Positions 42,695-53,178 of a stretch of DNA of 64,000 bases are shown here, one piece after another. Origin of the DNA: Bombardia bombarda (lineage: Eukaryota; Ascomycota; Sordariomycetes; Sordariales; Lasiosphaeriaceae). The notes beneath the pieces were generated by a model that was given only the letters and a program-made list of their open reading frames with translations, searched no databases and was not told the DNA's origin. The stretch lies in contig JAULSR010000001.1 in assembly GCA_030512295.1 (NCBI GenBank), positions 8,455,001-8,519,000 of the forward strand, read 5' to 3'. The position numbers and the translations under genes are program-made. Every line of letters begins with the position of its first letter. Position 1 is the first letter of the stretch.

Positions 42695-44289
42695 GGCGGG
42701 CAGCAGAGCAAACTGCGACAAGGAGGAGAATAACGTTATGCGTCGAGCTTTGGTCAATTCTGCAAGGTCCAGCTATCGAAACAATCTGATAGATTAAGCC
42801 GTACAATAAACCGATTCGATCTGATCTTCTGGGTCGTCGTTCGTCCTATTGCTATGCGCGCGGGGCGCGGAGCACGAGGCTCTGGTCTGGTGTTGTCGAT
42901 TTCTCGGCCGCCGGTAACAAGATACCGTATGTGCAGTCGTCTGTATCAAATTCCTCGTTATTGGCTGAGCATCTCATGCGCTTCGTCCTTGCTCGCAGTC
43001 AAAATCCAACGGTATTTCTGCTCTTTGCCTGTCGGTGTGGCCGTCGATGACGGTCGGGATTGACCGAGGCTGTGCGATGGCGGGATGGCGGGGAGGCGCG
43101 GGGCCTCAGGTGTCGACTTGTCGAGCGCGTAGTTGCGGCAACCAGCTTGATATCGGGATGTTCGCGAGGGAGCTCAAAGTGGCGTCGAATTTGTAGCTTG
43201 GCCGTTGTCCGTCTTGCCAGCCCGTTCAACGGCTGCAATCCAAATGAATGCGCGACGATGCGTGCGTTGCTCGCCAATACCCCAGACCGATGGAGTCTAC
43301 CCGTGTTGCTATCGCTGCTGCTTCGTCCCAGGCGACCGTTCTCCGGACTAAGGCAAGCCTCAGGTGCTCGTGGTAGGTACTTCGTAAAGTAAGCTGTAAC
43401 TTTACCCTCTGCCCAGCCGAATCAGCCAGCCCGTAATCCGTGATCGACCAATTTACTTGGTGCGGGAGCTTTTCGTGACGTAGCGCAAGTTATGCAAGCT
43501 ACCGCCGTGCCGTTGTTTTTGTTTTTATCGTTCTGGCGTCATCAACTCAATCGATTGGTCTTTCGAGGGTGGTACAACACAACTGCCGGGTCGGCAAAGT
43601 AGGTAAGCTGGCGCAAAGAGGCGGATAGGTAGGCGACGGATAAGAATATGGATAGGTATGTACACAGGGAACAAGATGTGCGCGCGTTGCACGAGAAGAT
43701 CAAGAACAAGATAACCAACGCTATCCTAGTAGGTATAATGGATTGTTGAGGTCGCGAAGAGACGCTGCATGTCGGCACGCAGGAGCCAACGGTTCACCAA
43801 AATTGATTTAGAGCGTGGTTGCGTTGCTGTGGCAGGAACACGGGGACGGGGACCTGGTGGGTGGGGTCATAAAAAAAACAAAAAATCCGTTGATTTTCAC
43901 GCCAAAACTCAAGACGCTGGTGATGCGGGGCAACGCATCCCTGCTACCGTCCTGTTTACAGTACCATTTCACGAGGTACCGCGCCGCCATCGCCGAATTC
44001 GGGGCTACCGCGTCCAGTGCCTCCACAGCGGCCATCAAATTTCACACCGCCTTTACTGTCGGGATACCTAATCCCGACCTTTGCCTGTAGGTATTCAGAG
44101 CTGCCTGCCAGATCATTTATGTACACTTGTATGTCTGTGCCTTTATCTCCCATAAAATCTGTCTAAAGTGTATGTCTGTGTATGATACCTTGCGGTGTGG
44201 GTAGTAATAAACAACGCCTGTTGTCCCTAGGCCACCCGCTCATATTCATCGCGTCATGAAATAGGACACACAACACCCGTCATCCACTT
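42695..44289. other. intergenic
   Basis: Promoter side of the uncharacterised gene and 3' side of the HD-domain gene. Several short open stretches (42854-43063, 43060-43392, 43815-44090) show no family resemblance. Nothing else seen. Confidence 0.45.
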
Positions 44290-45261
44290 CTACTGCTTGG
44301 GCCCGTTGTTGTAGTATTCGTCCTGCATCTCCTTCTTCTCAGCAGGGACGCCACCCTCCACTCCAGCGCTCCCATCGATGTGGGAGTGCCCATCCCAAAA
44401 CGCCTCCCGCTCCGCAATGAGATCCTTGGCCCAGGCCTGGACCTCTGGCAGCACGATCCTGGTCTTAACATAGGCGAACTCGCCGAGGTCCAGCTTGCCC
44501 TCGCCGCGCTTCTCGTACTCGACCATCTGCAGGAGGAGCTCCATCTTGTCAATGTCGTGCACGTAGTGGCTGTCGAGCGTGACTGAGTCCTCGTACTCCT
44601 GCCAGATGGCCCGGATCTCGGCTCCCAGGCTGCCGCCGTCGACACCGCCCAGCAGCTCCTTAGTGATGTAATCCATCGTCTCGGCCTCGCGCCGGCTCTT
44701 CTCGGGCTTGTCGATGCCGTCGACAGGTGTAATGTCGCCGACGAGGGACTCGGCCATGTCGTGGATCAGGCACATCTTGATACACTTTGGCAGGTCGAGT
44801 TTGGCAGCGAGCGCCGGCGGCGCGAGCATGCTGATCATCGACATGCGGTACATGTGGTCCGAGATTGACTCGCCCCTGCGCAGCTGACGTTAGTTCTGCA
44901 ATGAGGCCTTAAGGAAGATGCGGGCGGGTGGGCTCCTTACCCCTGAATGCCGAAACGGCGCCACCCCTCGCGCTTCATCGTCTTCAATCGCTCAAGAAGG
45001 TGGAAATAAGCTAGCGGGGAGTTCGAGTTCTCTACTGGCCTCCCCGGGATCGTGTCAAGCACCTTCTGGACTGTCCATCGACCGGAAATCTCGGGGTTTG
45101 GTACGGTAGCGACATCTGGTAAAGGCAGGCAAGACGACGGTCAGTGGCAGTCGGCAACAGAGGAGGGGGGGAGAGAGGTCCAACCCACCAGGGACAGACT
45201 GCCCGTTCGTAGTGGCACTGGTGCCATTTCCCACGCTTTCGGAAGCACTCGGCGGCGACAT
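44290..45261 (-). CDS. HD-domain 5'-nucleotidase-like protein (HDDC2/YGK1 type)
   Basis: Exons 45261-45189, 45115-44941 and 44875-44290 join in phase to 277 residues. Exon 1 is a short Ser/Thr-rich leader. Exon 2 holds the domain start FHLLERLKTMKREGWRRFGI. Exon 3 holds GESISDHMYRMSMISMLAPP (first metal His in DHMYRM), CIKMCLIHDMAESLVGDITP (the HD dyad), KSRREAETMDYITKELL and IWQEYEDSVTLDSHYVHDID, where the final conserved Asp lies. Characterised relatives (yeast Ygk1, bacterial YfbR-like) remove phosphate from deoxyribonucleoside 5'-monophosphates with a divalent metal. A cytosolic house-cleaning role is the likely one. The C-terminal tail is family-variable. Confidence 0.9.
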
Positions 45262-46274
45262 GATCACTCTTCTTCGCAGTCGTGTGTAGCAGCGCTGGTG
45301 TGTAGTAAAGTGTCTTGGGTATTCTCGCTCGTGGGGTTGTTGCTTTGCGAGAAGCGGGAGGCGGGGTGGGTGCTCTAAGTCGAAGCAGCGCGAAGAAGGA
45401 GCAGATGTCAAGCCAGAGGTTCCTGGGAAGCGGCAATCGGCGGGTTTTTATGGGAAAACAAGAAAACACACAAGACAATCTTGAGAAGAAATCAAGCAAG
45501 CAAAACAAGACGATGAATCAAGAAGAGCAAAGAACCCGAGACAAGGCAAGGCTGACTGACTAACTCACTCGAACAATTGGCCTGTCGAGTTTCCATCCAC
45601 CCCTTCAACCCCCACTTAGGCGCCGGGGGGGCCCACTAAGATCGCTAGAATCTGACCTCTTGCAGCACTCGCTTAAGGCGGTCTGGGCCGCCAGAAGATT
45701 CGGCACCGCCTTCCCTCCCCATTTTCAATGCATGCATTGGTGCTGGGGGTCCCTACCTAGTGCTGTCACCGCCCTGACCCAGACATGGATTGGATTGGCG
45801 ACAGCACCTAAAGCCAACCAACGTTGGCGATCCTCAAACATTGAATGACAATACGGTCATAGGTGAGTGCCCCGAAATAGTTTGCTTTGCTTGGTGTGGC
45901 ATGCCAGACAATGCAAGCCGTATCACAACGAAAAGGTCAGATTGTTGATGGACATCTGCCTAAAGATAAGCTACGGGATACCCCTCCCTTCCTCACGGGT
46001 ACTTGCATCTTTTTATGGAACTTTCTGGTGAGTAGCCGACCTTGAAGTCTGGCTGTCTACATCTCGCAATCCACAGGGCTAGGTGCTAGGACGATCAAGC
46101 TTTGTGCGAGTGGAACGCGACACTCGCTTGGGCTGCATAAAGAAAAATTAAGTCTGGCGATGCGAAAGACAAATAACAGCGGGGATGATTGTATACCCCA
46201 AACAACTCGGTTGTACTGTACATGTACATCACAATCACCCGGCCAGGAGCAGGTACCTTATCTCCCTTTTCAGA
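45262..46274. other. intergenic
   Basis: Promoter/5' UTR of the HD-domain gene and 3' UTR of the carboxypeptidase gene. A charged open stretch at 45315-45563 is antisense to nothing known and is not supported. No RNA gene seen. Confidence 0.5.
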
Positions 46275-47993
46275 TCAAACAGGGCACCGCGCGTCACTTC
46301 CCGCCTTGTCTGTCCAGCACTTCATGAGCCATGTTATCGCCTCCATCTGGTCTCCTGGTGAGGCATGGCCAGCCTCGTCGACAGTGAAGAACGAGAGCTT
46401 ATTAGCAACAGTGGAGTCGTTGGCAGTCTTGAACTGCCCGCCGACTGTCAACTTGCCCTCCTCATCAGGCCATGTCCAATCTTTGAACTGATGCAAGCGG
46501 AAAGCCGCTTGTCTGCGCCAGGGGAGATGGTCATAGGCGCGTTTCTGGCCCTCAGTGTTGCTAAGCCCGTTCATCAGTACCTTGGCTATTGCTGAACACG
46601 ACATAACAGGGGTATCACTCAGGTATACTCACACGATCGGGTCATTGTTCCCGTTGATCACCAACAGCCGGGTCGGCGTCTTGTCCAGAATAAACGAGAC
46701 CTCGCGGGTCGAGGGCACATGCATATCTTTACTCTTCTCCCACCGAGTGTTGATATCCTCGTTTATACCAGTGAACTCAAAGTCCTTCCTGAAACCAAGA
46801 GCCTCCTTGACGTCTGTGCGATTCAAGTAGCTCGAGTACGACCCCTCACCGGTGAAGGCTTCGCAAAGTGGTGGTTTGACGCACTTCTTCCTGTCGTCAT
46901 ACGGATCGCGCCCGCCTTTGTAGACGTCCCAGTAGTGCCAGTTGCCCAGGCGCTCGTTGCAAAACGCAGAAGCCGCCTCGCAGATGTTTGGATCATACGT
47001 GTCCCGACACGAGGCCACGAGCCGCTCGCACTCGGGCGTGGCTTCTTCGAGGGCGCTGCAGGCCGTCTCGTTGAACCCGTTCTCCTTCAGCGGCTTCCCG
47101 TCGTCGCCCACGGCGCAAAAGTGGTCATAGTAGCCTAGTACTCCGGATGTGAGCATGTCGATGACTGCGTCGACAAGGATGATGGATCGGATGGGCACCG
47201 GCATGACATCGGCTCCCATCTGCTGCCGCTGGCTGATGTAGTGGGTGATGCCGGGCACGTACTTTCCGCCAAAAGACTCGCCTGCGATGTGGAGGTCGTG
47301 GGTGGAATATTCTGGGAATACGTCTTGGAAGAAGATGGCGAGGAAGCGATCAAAGTCTGCAGAGGTTTCGAGGATATTGTCTGGGCCTCCGGTGCTGCCG
47401 TTCCTGATGGTTGAGAAGCCCACGCCGGCGGGTTGACTGAGGCTTATGTTAGGAAAAAAGTCTATACAAGTATGCACGAGGGCCACACTCACTCAATAAA
47501 GAGCACGTTTGAAAACTCGGTCCAGCTGTGCTTGTTGAAAACTGTGCCATTGTTGTACTCATTCGTCTGGCACGGCCCGACCTCGCGAAACAAGCCAAAC
47601 ATGGACGAGCCACCAGGCCCGCCATTCAGCCAGATGACTACGGGATCGGCGGATGGATTTCTACGGCTTTCAAAGAACCCTTGATACTGTTAGCAATCGT
47701 CCTAGCTCAAGACACTTTGATACAATCCGAGACTTACAGAAGAAGAGCTTTTTCTCCTCGGACACGGATATCGTGCCCGTGTACTGCTTGCTGCCGGCCA
47801 CGCAGATATCGGCGTCTTCAGCATGTTTTCGAAGAGAGAAGAGGTGGGCGCCCTGGTCCCCAGACTGCTCGATGGGACTAGCCAGTGGTTGTTGAGCCGA
47901 GTCAGAGAGGACATGGTGAGGCACGGCGGCACCAATTCGACTCAGGCCGATAGCCGTAAGAACAGAAATAGGAAATCGCATCACGTTTAGCAT
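46275..47993 (-). CDS. secreted serine carboxypeptidase (peptidase S10)
   Basis: Exons 47993-47738, 47679-47493, 47436-46633 and 46560-46275 join in phase to 510 residues. Two Met codons lie near the start (MLNV and MRFPISVLTAIGLSRIGA); the second gives a typical signal peptide. Catalytic landmarks: oxyanion/WLNGGPGGSSMFGLFREVGP in exon 2; nucleophile Ser in HIAGESFGGKYVPGITHYI; Asp in LVINGNNDPIVN, which crosses the last intron; and His in VDEAGHASPGDQ. Multiple Cys in CDTYDPNIC-like and KCVKPPLC contexts would form the usual disulfides. It removes C-terminal residues from peptides at acidic pH and is expected to be secreted or vacuolar; there is no GPI-like tail. Next to a secreted CAP protein gene on the same strand, but with its own promoter space. 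Confidence 0.92.
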
Positions 47994-49178
47994 TCGATGA
48001 CAAACTCAATGAAGGGGACTTCTCGTCGATGCTTGTTCCCACATGCGTCAAAGGCAGAAATATATATTTCGTTCAAGGACGCGTCTTTCGGATAGACGTT
48101 GCCTGATAGGAAAAGGAGGGGCTTGGCAATGCGACGCGGCCGCCGCGCAGACGCTGATGCCGTCATGCTTCCTCCTTCCTATCCTGGTAAGCTTGGCAAG
48201 GATTCAAGCGTCAACACGTACTTAAGTAGGTAAGTAAGTAACGTGGTGCTTAATTACTTACCTATGTCTTACATAGAGTAAAGAAAGACAACGATTGGTT
48301 TTTACTGTTGTCAAACATAAAGAACCGTACCATGTTCAAAGTCCTTGTCGAAGTGATTATCTTTGTTCCTGGCTAAAATTAACAACGTGAGTTTAACAAA
48401 GATGGTGATCAGTGCTTCGTACGTGTCAAAGGTTCACAAGAACTATAAGACTGCCATAGTTCTCGCACCTGTTGGCAGTCTGGTCCACATGCATGCAAGC
48501 AACTCAACAAACAACCAACAACCATGATTGTCAGAGTTATCGATACTCCGACCCCTATTATCTTTGCGGTTATTCCAATCGCAATAGAGCTCATCGCCAT
48601 GATACTTGCCGGCATAGTTTTGCTGGGTCTTGTTCACTGGTTCAATGCTGGCATAGACTGGACAAAAGTCAAAAGGAATGGAAAAAGACGCTTGCGAAGA
48701 CGTACTGTCCAAAAAGTCCTTTAGTGCTACCCCAAGAAAGAGCTGCATGGTAATGTGGCTATAATTTACTGTCTTAAGCTTAGGACGGTATGTGCAAGTT
48801 TGGAGACACTACAGGACAGTATCTGGGGACCCTGTCTTAACGAAATCATAAATAATTTTACTTTCACGTCTTATCACCTTCGTCTGCGCATTTTCCGTAA
48901 ACAGAACTGTCTTTTCGCTGTGATATTTCTTCGCTTTTCATCTTCTTTCGACCTGGGCCGTTGCCCCTTTGTTTTCCCGAAAAGTTACAGTTGATCGAAT
49001 GGCAATTGAAACAACAACCAAGTGGAAGAAATTCAATTGCAAAGACAACTCAAGGTGCACTCTTCCTAAAGACCTAAACAGAAAATACTAGACTACCCCG
49101 TCTCAATGTCATTTTCAACTCGGTAAACGATACAAGCCCACACAGTAACTGCATTCCCGTTCTCGTCATACATATGGC
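47994..49178. other. intergenic with one candidate small gene
   Basis: Upstream region of the carboxypeptidase and 3' UTR of the CAP gene. The only notable content is the 66-codon hydrophobic frame at 48524-48724, listed separately. Confidence 0.5.
48524..48724 (+). CDS. candidate small one-TM protein, 66 residues
   Basis: ATG in the context ACCATGA opens a 66-codon frame. It has a long hydrophobic core (IIFAVIPIAIELIAMILAGI) followed by VHWFNAGIDWTKVK and a strongly basic tail (RNGKRRLRRRTVQK), ending at TAG. The order hydrophobic helix, then Lys/Arg tail, fits a membrane microprotein with a cytosolic C-terminus. Base composition is not obviously coding and no homologue is known to me, so this may be a chance frame in a spacer. 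No intron or neighbouring gene on this strand. Confidence 0.3.
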   Translation: MIVRVIDTPTPIIFAVIPIAIELIAMILAGIVLLGLVHWFNAGIDWTKVKRNGKRRLRRRTVQKVL

Positions 49179-49846
49179 CTAAACAACCGTCACGTTCCCA
49201 GGATAGTACCCGACAAAGTTGCCGCGCGGGAAAAAGTCACAGTAGAACCACCACGGCTCGTTGGTGCTCGGGGCCTTTGGCGGGCACCGGGTCGTGCTAA
49301 AGGCACATCCAATCTGCTTGGACGCCTTCCACACCGTCTGCGTGAAGTGGCCGCCGCCGAGCAGGTCGCCCTTCTTGTAGGCTGCGATCTCAGTGTCGCT
49401 GATCCAGAGGTTGAAGCCCGTCTGCACCTTTGTCGTGAAGTTTGGCACCGCATCGACCGGCTTGCTCCACCACGAGTAGGCATTCTCTCCGTATGGGCCC
49501 TGGCAGGACATATTAGTTAGTCATTGCAGGTTGAGGAACCCAGGAGTCAGGTGCATCAGGTCAGAGCACAAGGAGCTCATACCGAGTGGTCCAGCTTGCA
49601 TCCGTTCGCCTTATTCAAGGTGACGGAAGCGAGGGTGGTGTTCCATATCAGAGGGTTGGCCTTGTATTTCTTGCGGATGTTGTTGACAGTTGTCAGGACG
49701 TTTTGTTGGAATGCCTTGTCCGTGGGCGGAGGGGACTTGGTGACATTGTCGACGTGGATCTCTGGAAGGGCATGTGCAACTGCCCCGTGCGAGAATAGTA
49801 AGGCTGTCCCCAGAGCAGAGGTCAGGAGGCTTTTGAGAGATACCAT
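49179..49846 (-). CDS. CAP-domain (SCP/PR-1-like) secreted protein
   Basis: Exons 49846-49583 and 49499-49179 (phase 0) give 194 residues. The signal peptide MVSLKSLLTSALGTALLFSH is followed by an Ala/His-type cleavage region. The CAP fold is shown by AFQQNVLTTVNNIRKKYKA (helix 1), LIWNTTLASVTLNKANGC, the His of KLDHS at the exon end and GPYGENAYSWW right after the intron, where the second metal-type pocket residues lie. It is also shown by HFTQTVWKASKQIGCAFS and the end FYCDFFPRGNFVGYYPGN. Fungal members of this family export sterols or act on plant and host surfaces; Pry-type function is a guess here. Two or more Cys pairs support secretion. N-glycosylation motifs (NVT, NTT, NFT) occur. Confidence 0.9.
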
Positions 49847-50968
49847 TTTGATGTCTAATGTAGTACTTTGATTCTTGTTCTCGAGGCTGGTAGTGATGAA
49901 GGATGCAGGAAAGGGAGCTGAATATCACAAAACACTGGAGGCGATGACAGTTATTTTATAGATAGTAGATGTATGTGGCAAGCTCTTTTGTTTGCTTACT
50001 TGTGTGGTGGGTATTGCACATTCCAGAGATGCGGAGGCGAGCATGGTGTTGAGACATCGTGACCTCAGGGATGGAATGTAGCATGGACTCTTCAGCCAGT
50101 AGGACAGTCCAACAGTGTTGCCCTTTGAGGCTTGATACCTCCTGAATTAAGACTAAAGGGGTCTGGAACATAAAAACGTCACGAACCTCAGGTCTTGTCT
50201 CAAACTATCATGCCGATACCCCGTAACTGGAAACTATCGTGATGAAATAGGCAGCTCGAGACTCTGAGTTGATTATCCATCACGTAATACCATAATGGCC
50301 CAGATGCTTCTTTGGGAAGCTATTGCCTTCGGGGCTCCGTTATAGCCGTTCAATGACGAATATATCTATTTCAAGTTAGTGCTTCATCAATTTTCAACTC
50401 TCCAGCATCCCTTAGCATCCTGACATCTGGATCAGCTGTGGCATAAGTCCTTGGATATGACGAGTATCTTGCGCGAGTTGCGTCTGATAGGAAAGAAGTT
50501 TGTTATTGCCACGTCTACCTAACTACCCAACCTTTCCGATCTTCGTAAGGCCTGCATCTATGGTCCTTTCTACATAGTCTGCTCATCTGGAGCATTGATG
50601 CGGACCCAGGCCCATGTAGCTGTCGTTTAGGAGCTGCAAAATCTCCTGTTGCTTGCATATTCCCCTGCCCCACTATTTGAGCCCAAATCCGAGTTCCATC
50701 CCGAATCCGAGCCTGTGGTTGTATAGAACGCCGCGTGACTCACGCCGCTCCATCAACACAGTTAGCCTATAGCTCCTATTTGGGCGCAAACTAATTGGTC
50801 AATGGGATGAACGGCGAACAGCTATAACAATCCCGTCGTGTAGTATGAATGATACTAAAAATCATGTCAGCCAGTATGAACAGAGATTCAGATACCACAA
50901 TCAAATATCATTTTCGGATTTTCTCGCCCTTGTGAGATTCATCGTGCTGTACATCCGCTTCCGCAAAA
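49847..50968. other. intergenic
   Basis: Promoter of the CAP gene and upstream region of the broken SDR. AT-rich, no features recognised. Confidence 0.5.
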
Positions 50969-51758
50969 ATGAATCCCGTGAACACCGAACCCTATAAGCT
51001 TCCGTCCGACGCGGCCTGGCTGAGTGAGTCCCTTTCTGTCCCATCCAAGCTCATGAACCGTCAGCTCAAACTCTCGCCTCATATGAGCAGTTACCGGCTG
51101 CTCATCGGGTATCGGCCGCGCCATTGCGGAACTCATCGCGAGCAAGCCCGGCCAGCGCCTGATCGCGACAGCCCGCACCCCAGCCGACCTCTCTTACCTC
51201 CCCGAAGCGAACCCCAACATTCTTAAGCTCGCTCTCGACGTCACCTCGCCTAGCTCCGTCAATGCGGCCTTCAGCGCTGCGGCAGAGCACTTTGGCAAGG
51301 ACTTCCATCTCGATGTCGTAATCAACAACGCCGGGTACTCGCTCTCGGGCGACACCGAGTCGGCAACTGAGGAAGAGACGCACCAGGAGATGGAGACGCT
51401 CTTTTTCGGCACGGCGCGCGTCACCACGCGCGCTATCGAGGTCATGCGCCAGGCCGAGAACCACCGCGGCGGCGTCATCTTCAACATGTCGTCGCTCGCC
51501 GGTCTGTGTGCCTTTCCGGGACATGCTTATTACCACGCGGGCAAGTTTGCCGTCGAGGGCTGGTCGGAGGCTGTGGCGAGGGAGATGCATCCTGATTGGA
51601 ACAGTAAGCCGCCGTCCACAGTGTGACATAAAACTGAGCAAGGTAGGCTGGATGGGTGGCTAATTCGAGCAACAGTCAACTTCTGTATCGTCGAGCCGAG
51701 CGGTGTCAAGACAAACTTTGAGGGACACAGCAAGGCGCGTACCAAGCCCCATCCTGCC
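50969..51758 (+). pseudogene. short-chain dehydrogenase/reductase, 3' end lost
   Basis: Exons 50969-51023, 51091-51603 and 51676-about 51757 join in phase. The protein has a normal SDR start (NTEPYKLPSDAAWL, then ITGCSSGIGRAIAELIASKP with the TGxxxGIG motif). It continues NNAGYSLSGDT, FNMSSLAGL with the catalytic Ser, and AYYHAGKFAVEGWSEAVARE with the YxxxK pair. After IVEPSGVKTNFEGHSKARTK and PHPA the frame runs straight into sequence antisense to the old yellow enzyme gene (CADCAVRAPAIRIG...), so roughly the last 70-90 residues of a standard SDR are missing. The N-terminal and catalytic parts have no stop or shift. The partner sequence it ran into is also truncated, which points to one deletion or rearrangement at about 51752-51765. 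Confidence 0.75.
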
Positions 51759-52674
51759 AGATCTTGCGCTGACTGCGCCGTCAGGGCACCCGCAATCAGG
51801 ATCGGCCCGTCCCACAGGTTGACGGCGAAGTCGAGACTGTCGTGCTTGCTGACCTCCTCAGCGTCCTCGCTGCCCGAGATGCGAGGCTTGACCAAATGCA
51901 AGAAAGCAAGTCCCAGATAGTTGATCTTGCCGATGAGGTCCGAAGAATGCGCGATCGGGTCCTCCATGCGCATGCCCTGGAACAAAATCCACGGGCTCAA
52001 GCGAATGGCTGTTCTTTCGGGTCCGACAGCCTCGCTGACGGCTTTGACGACCTCGACAGCCAACCGTGATCGATTCTCGATGCTGCCGCCATACTGGTCG
52101 GTACGCTTGTTGCACGTGTCCTAGGTGAATTGGTCGACAAAGTAGCCATTGGCTCCGTGGATCTCAACGCGGTCGAAGCCGGCCTTGATGGCGATTCCAG
52201 TTGCTTGGGCATATTCCTGCACACGCTCTTGGGTCTCTTCTACCGTCATGGCGACGGGGGTGGGCGATTTGTCGTTGATGGAATTGCGCTGGAGCTCTTG
52301 ATGGTGAAGCCCTCCTGCTCCGCAACCCTTGGGTCGGCGGCGCGGCCCAGCGACCACAGCTGGACATAGATGAAGCTGCCCTTGGCATGGACGGCATCTG
52401 TGATCTCCTTCCAGGCGGCGATCTGTGCGTCGTTGTAGATGCCGGGCATGCCGGGGAAGCCGCTTGCACTAGGCGATATGAAGGTGCCCTCGCTAACGAG
52501 CAGTGTCCCGGGTACAGCAGCCCGCTGGCTGTAGTACTCCTTCATGAGCGGCAAGGTTGGCACATAGTTCTCGTCGGCGCGGCAACGTGTCAAGGGCGCC
52601 ATTGCGATACGATGCTGAAGTTTCGAGGTCCCGACCGTGAGAGGCTGAAACAGCTTCGACTCCTCGACAGTCAT
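51759..52674 (-). pseudogene. old yellow enzyme (NADH:flavin oxidoreductase), 3' end lost, stop and frameshift
   Basis: Starts at 52674 with VEESKLFQPLTVGTSKLQHR and AMAPLTRCRADE, the OYE N-terminus and FMN phosphate region. The frame is normal to about 52280, then one C is missing in a CC run (52280-52281). The shifted frame restores TVEETQERVQEYAQATGIAI and AGFDRVEIHGANGYFVDQF, with the HxxN substrate pair. An in-frame TAG at 52121-52123 follows, where relatives have Gln (CAG). Reading on gives DTCNKRTDQYGGSIENRSRL and AVNLWDGPILIAGALTAQSA, after which the gene stops at the junction with the SDR, lacking about 50-60 C-terminal residues. CAG to TAG in a CpA context fits repeat-induced point mutation or simple decay. 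FMN enzyme of the ene-reductase family in its intact form; this copy cannot be full-length. Confidence 0.8.
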
Positions 52675-53178
52675 CTTGGCGGTTGGCGGTTGGTGGTGTT
52701 GGTTGGTTAGGAAGAGAGGATGAAAGACTCTTGAGTCTCTAGGATTCTTTGTTGGTTTCTGGCTTTGTTCCTGACTTGCGATTGTGGCGTGAGCGGGGAA
52801 GCTTCAAATACTAATTCGTTTTGGTTGACGGCTGCAACACTTTAGACATACGACTCTCTCGGGCCGCTCAGGATCTCGACAAAATAAGTGACAAAAGGCA
52901 AGGATTGCAAATTGTTACGGGCGTATAGCTGATCCCGGTTAGACCCTTAGATACTATTCCCGAGTTCAAGGGATAGAGCTAATTGAAGGGACAAAGGTGA
53001 CAACCATGTGATTGCGACTTATATATGCTGACAAACTCCAGTACTACTATACCTCCAATTACTAATACTATCAACTCGAAGTTGAACTAAATCTCTCAGA
53101 ATGAAAGCAGCAACTATCCATACAGAAGAAATTCCTGGTTTTGATAACTAGTAACACACACAATTTATCTCTCATTAT
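52675..53178. other. AT-rich intergenic region
   Basis: 500 bases upstream of the broken old yellow enzyme and downstream of the sulfite oxidase. Composition is AT-rich; no gene recognised. Confidence 0.5.
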
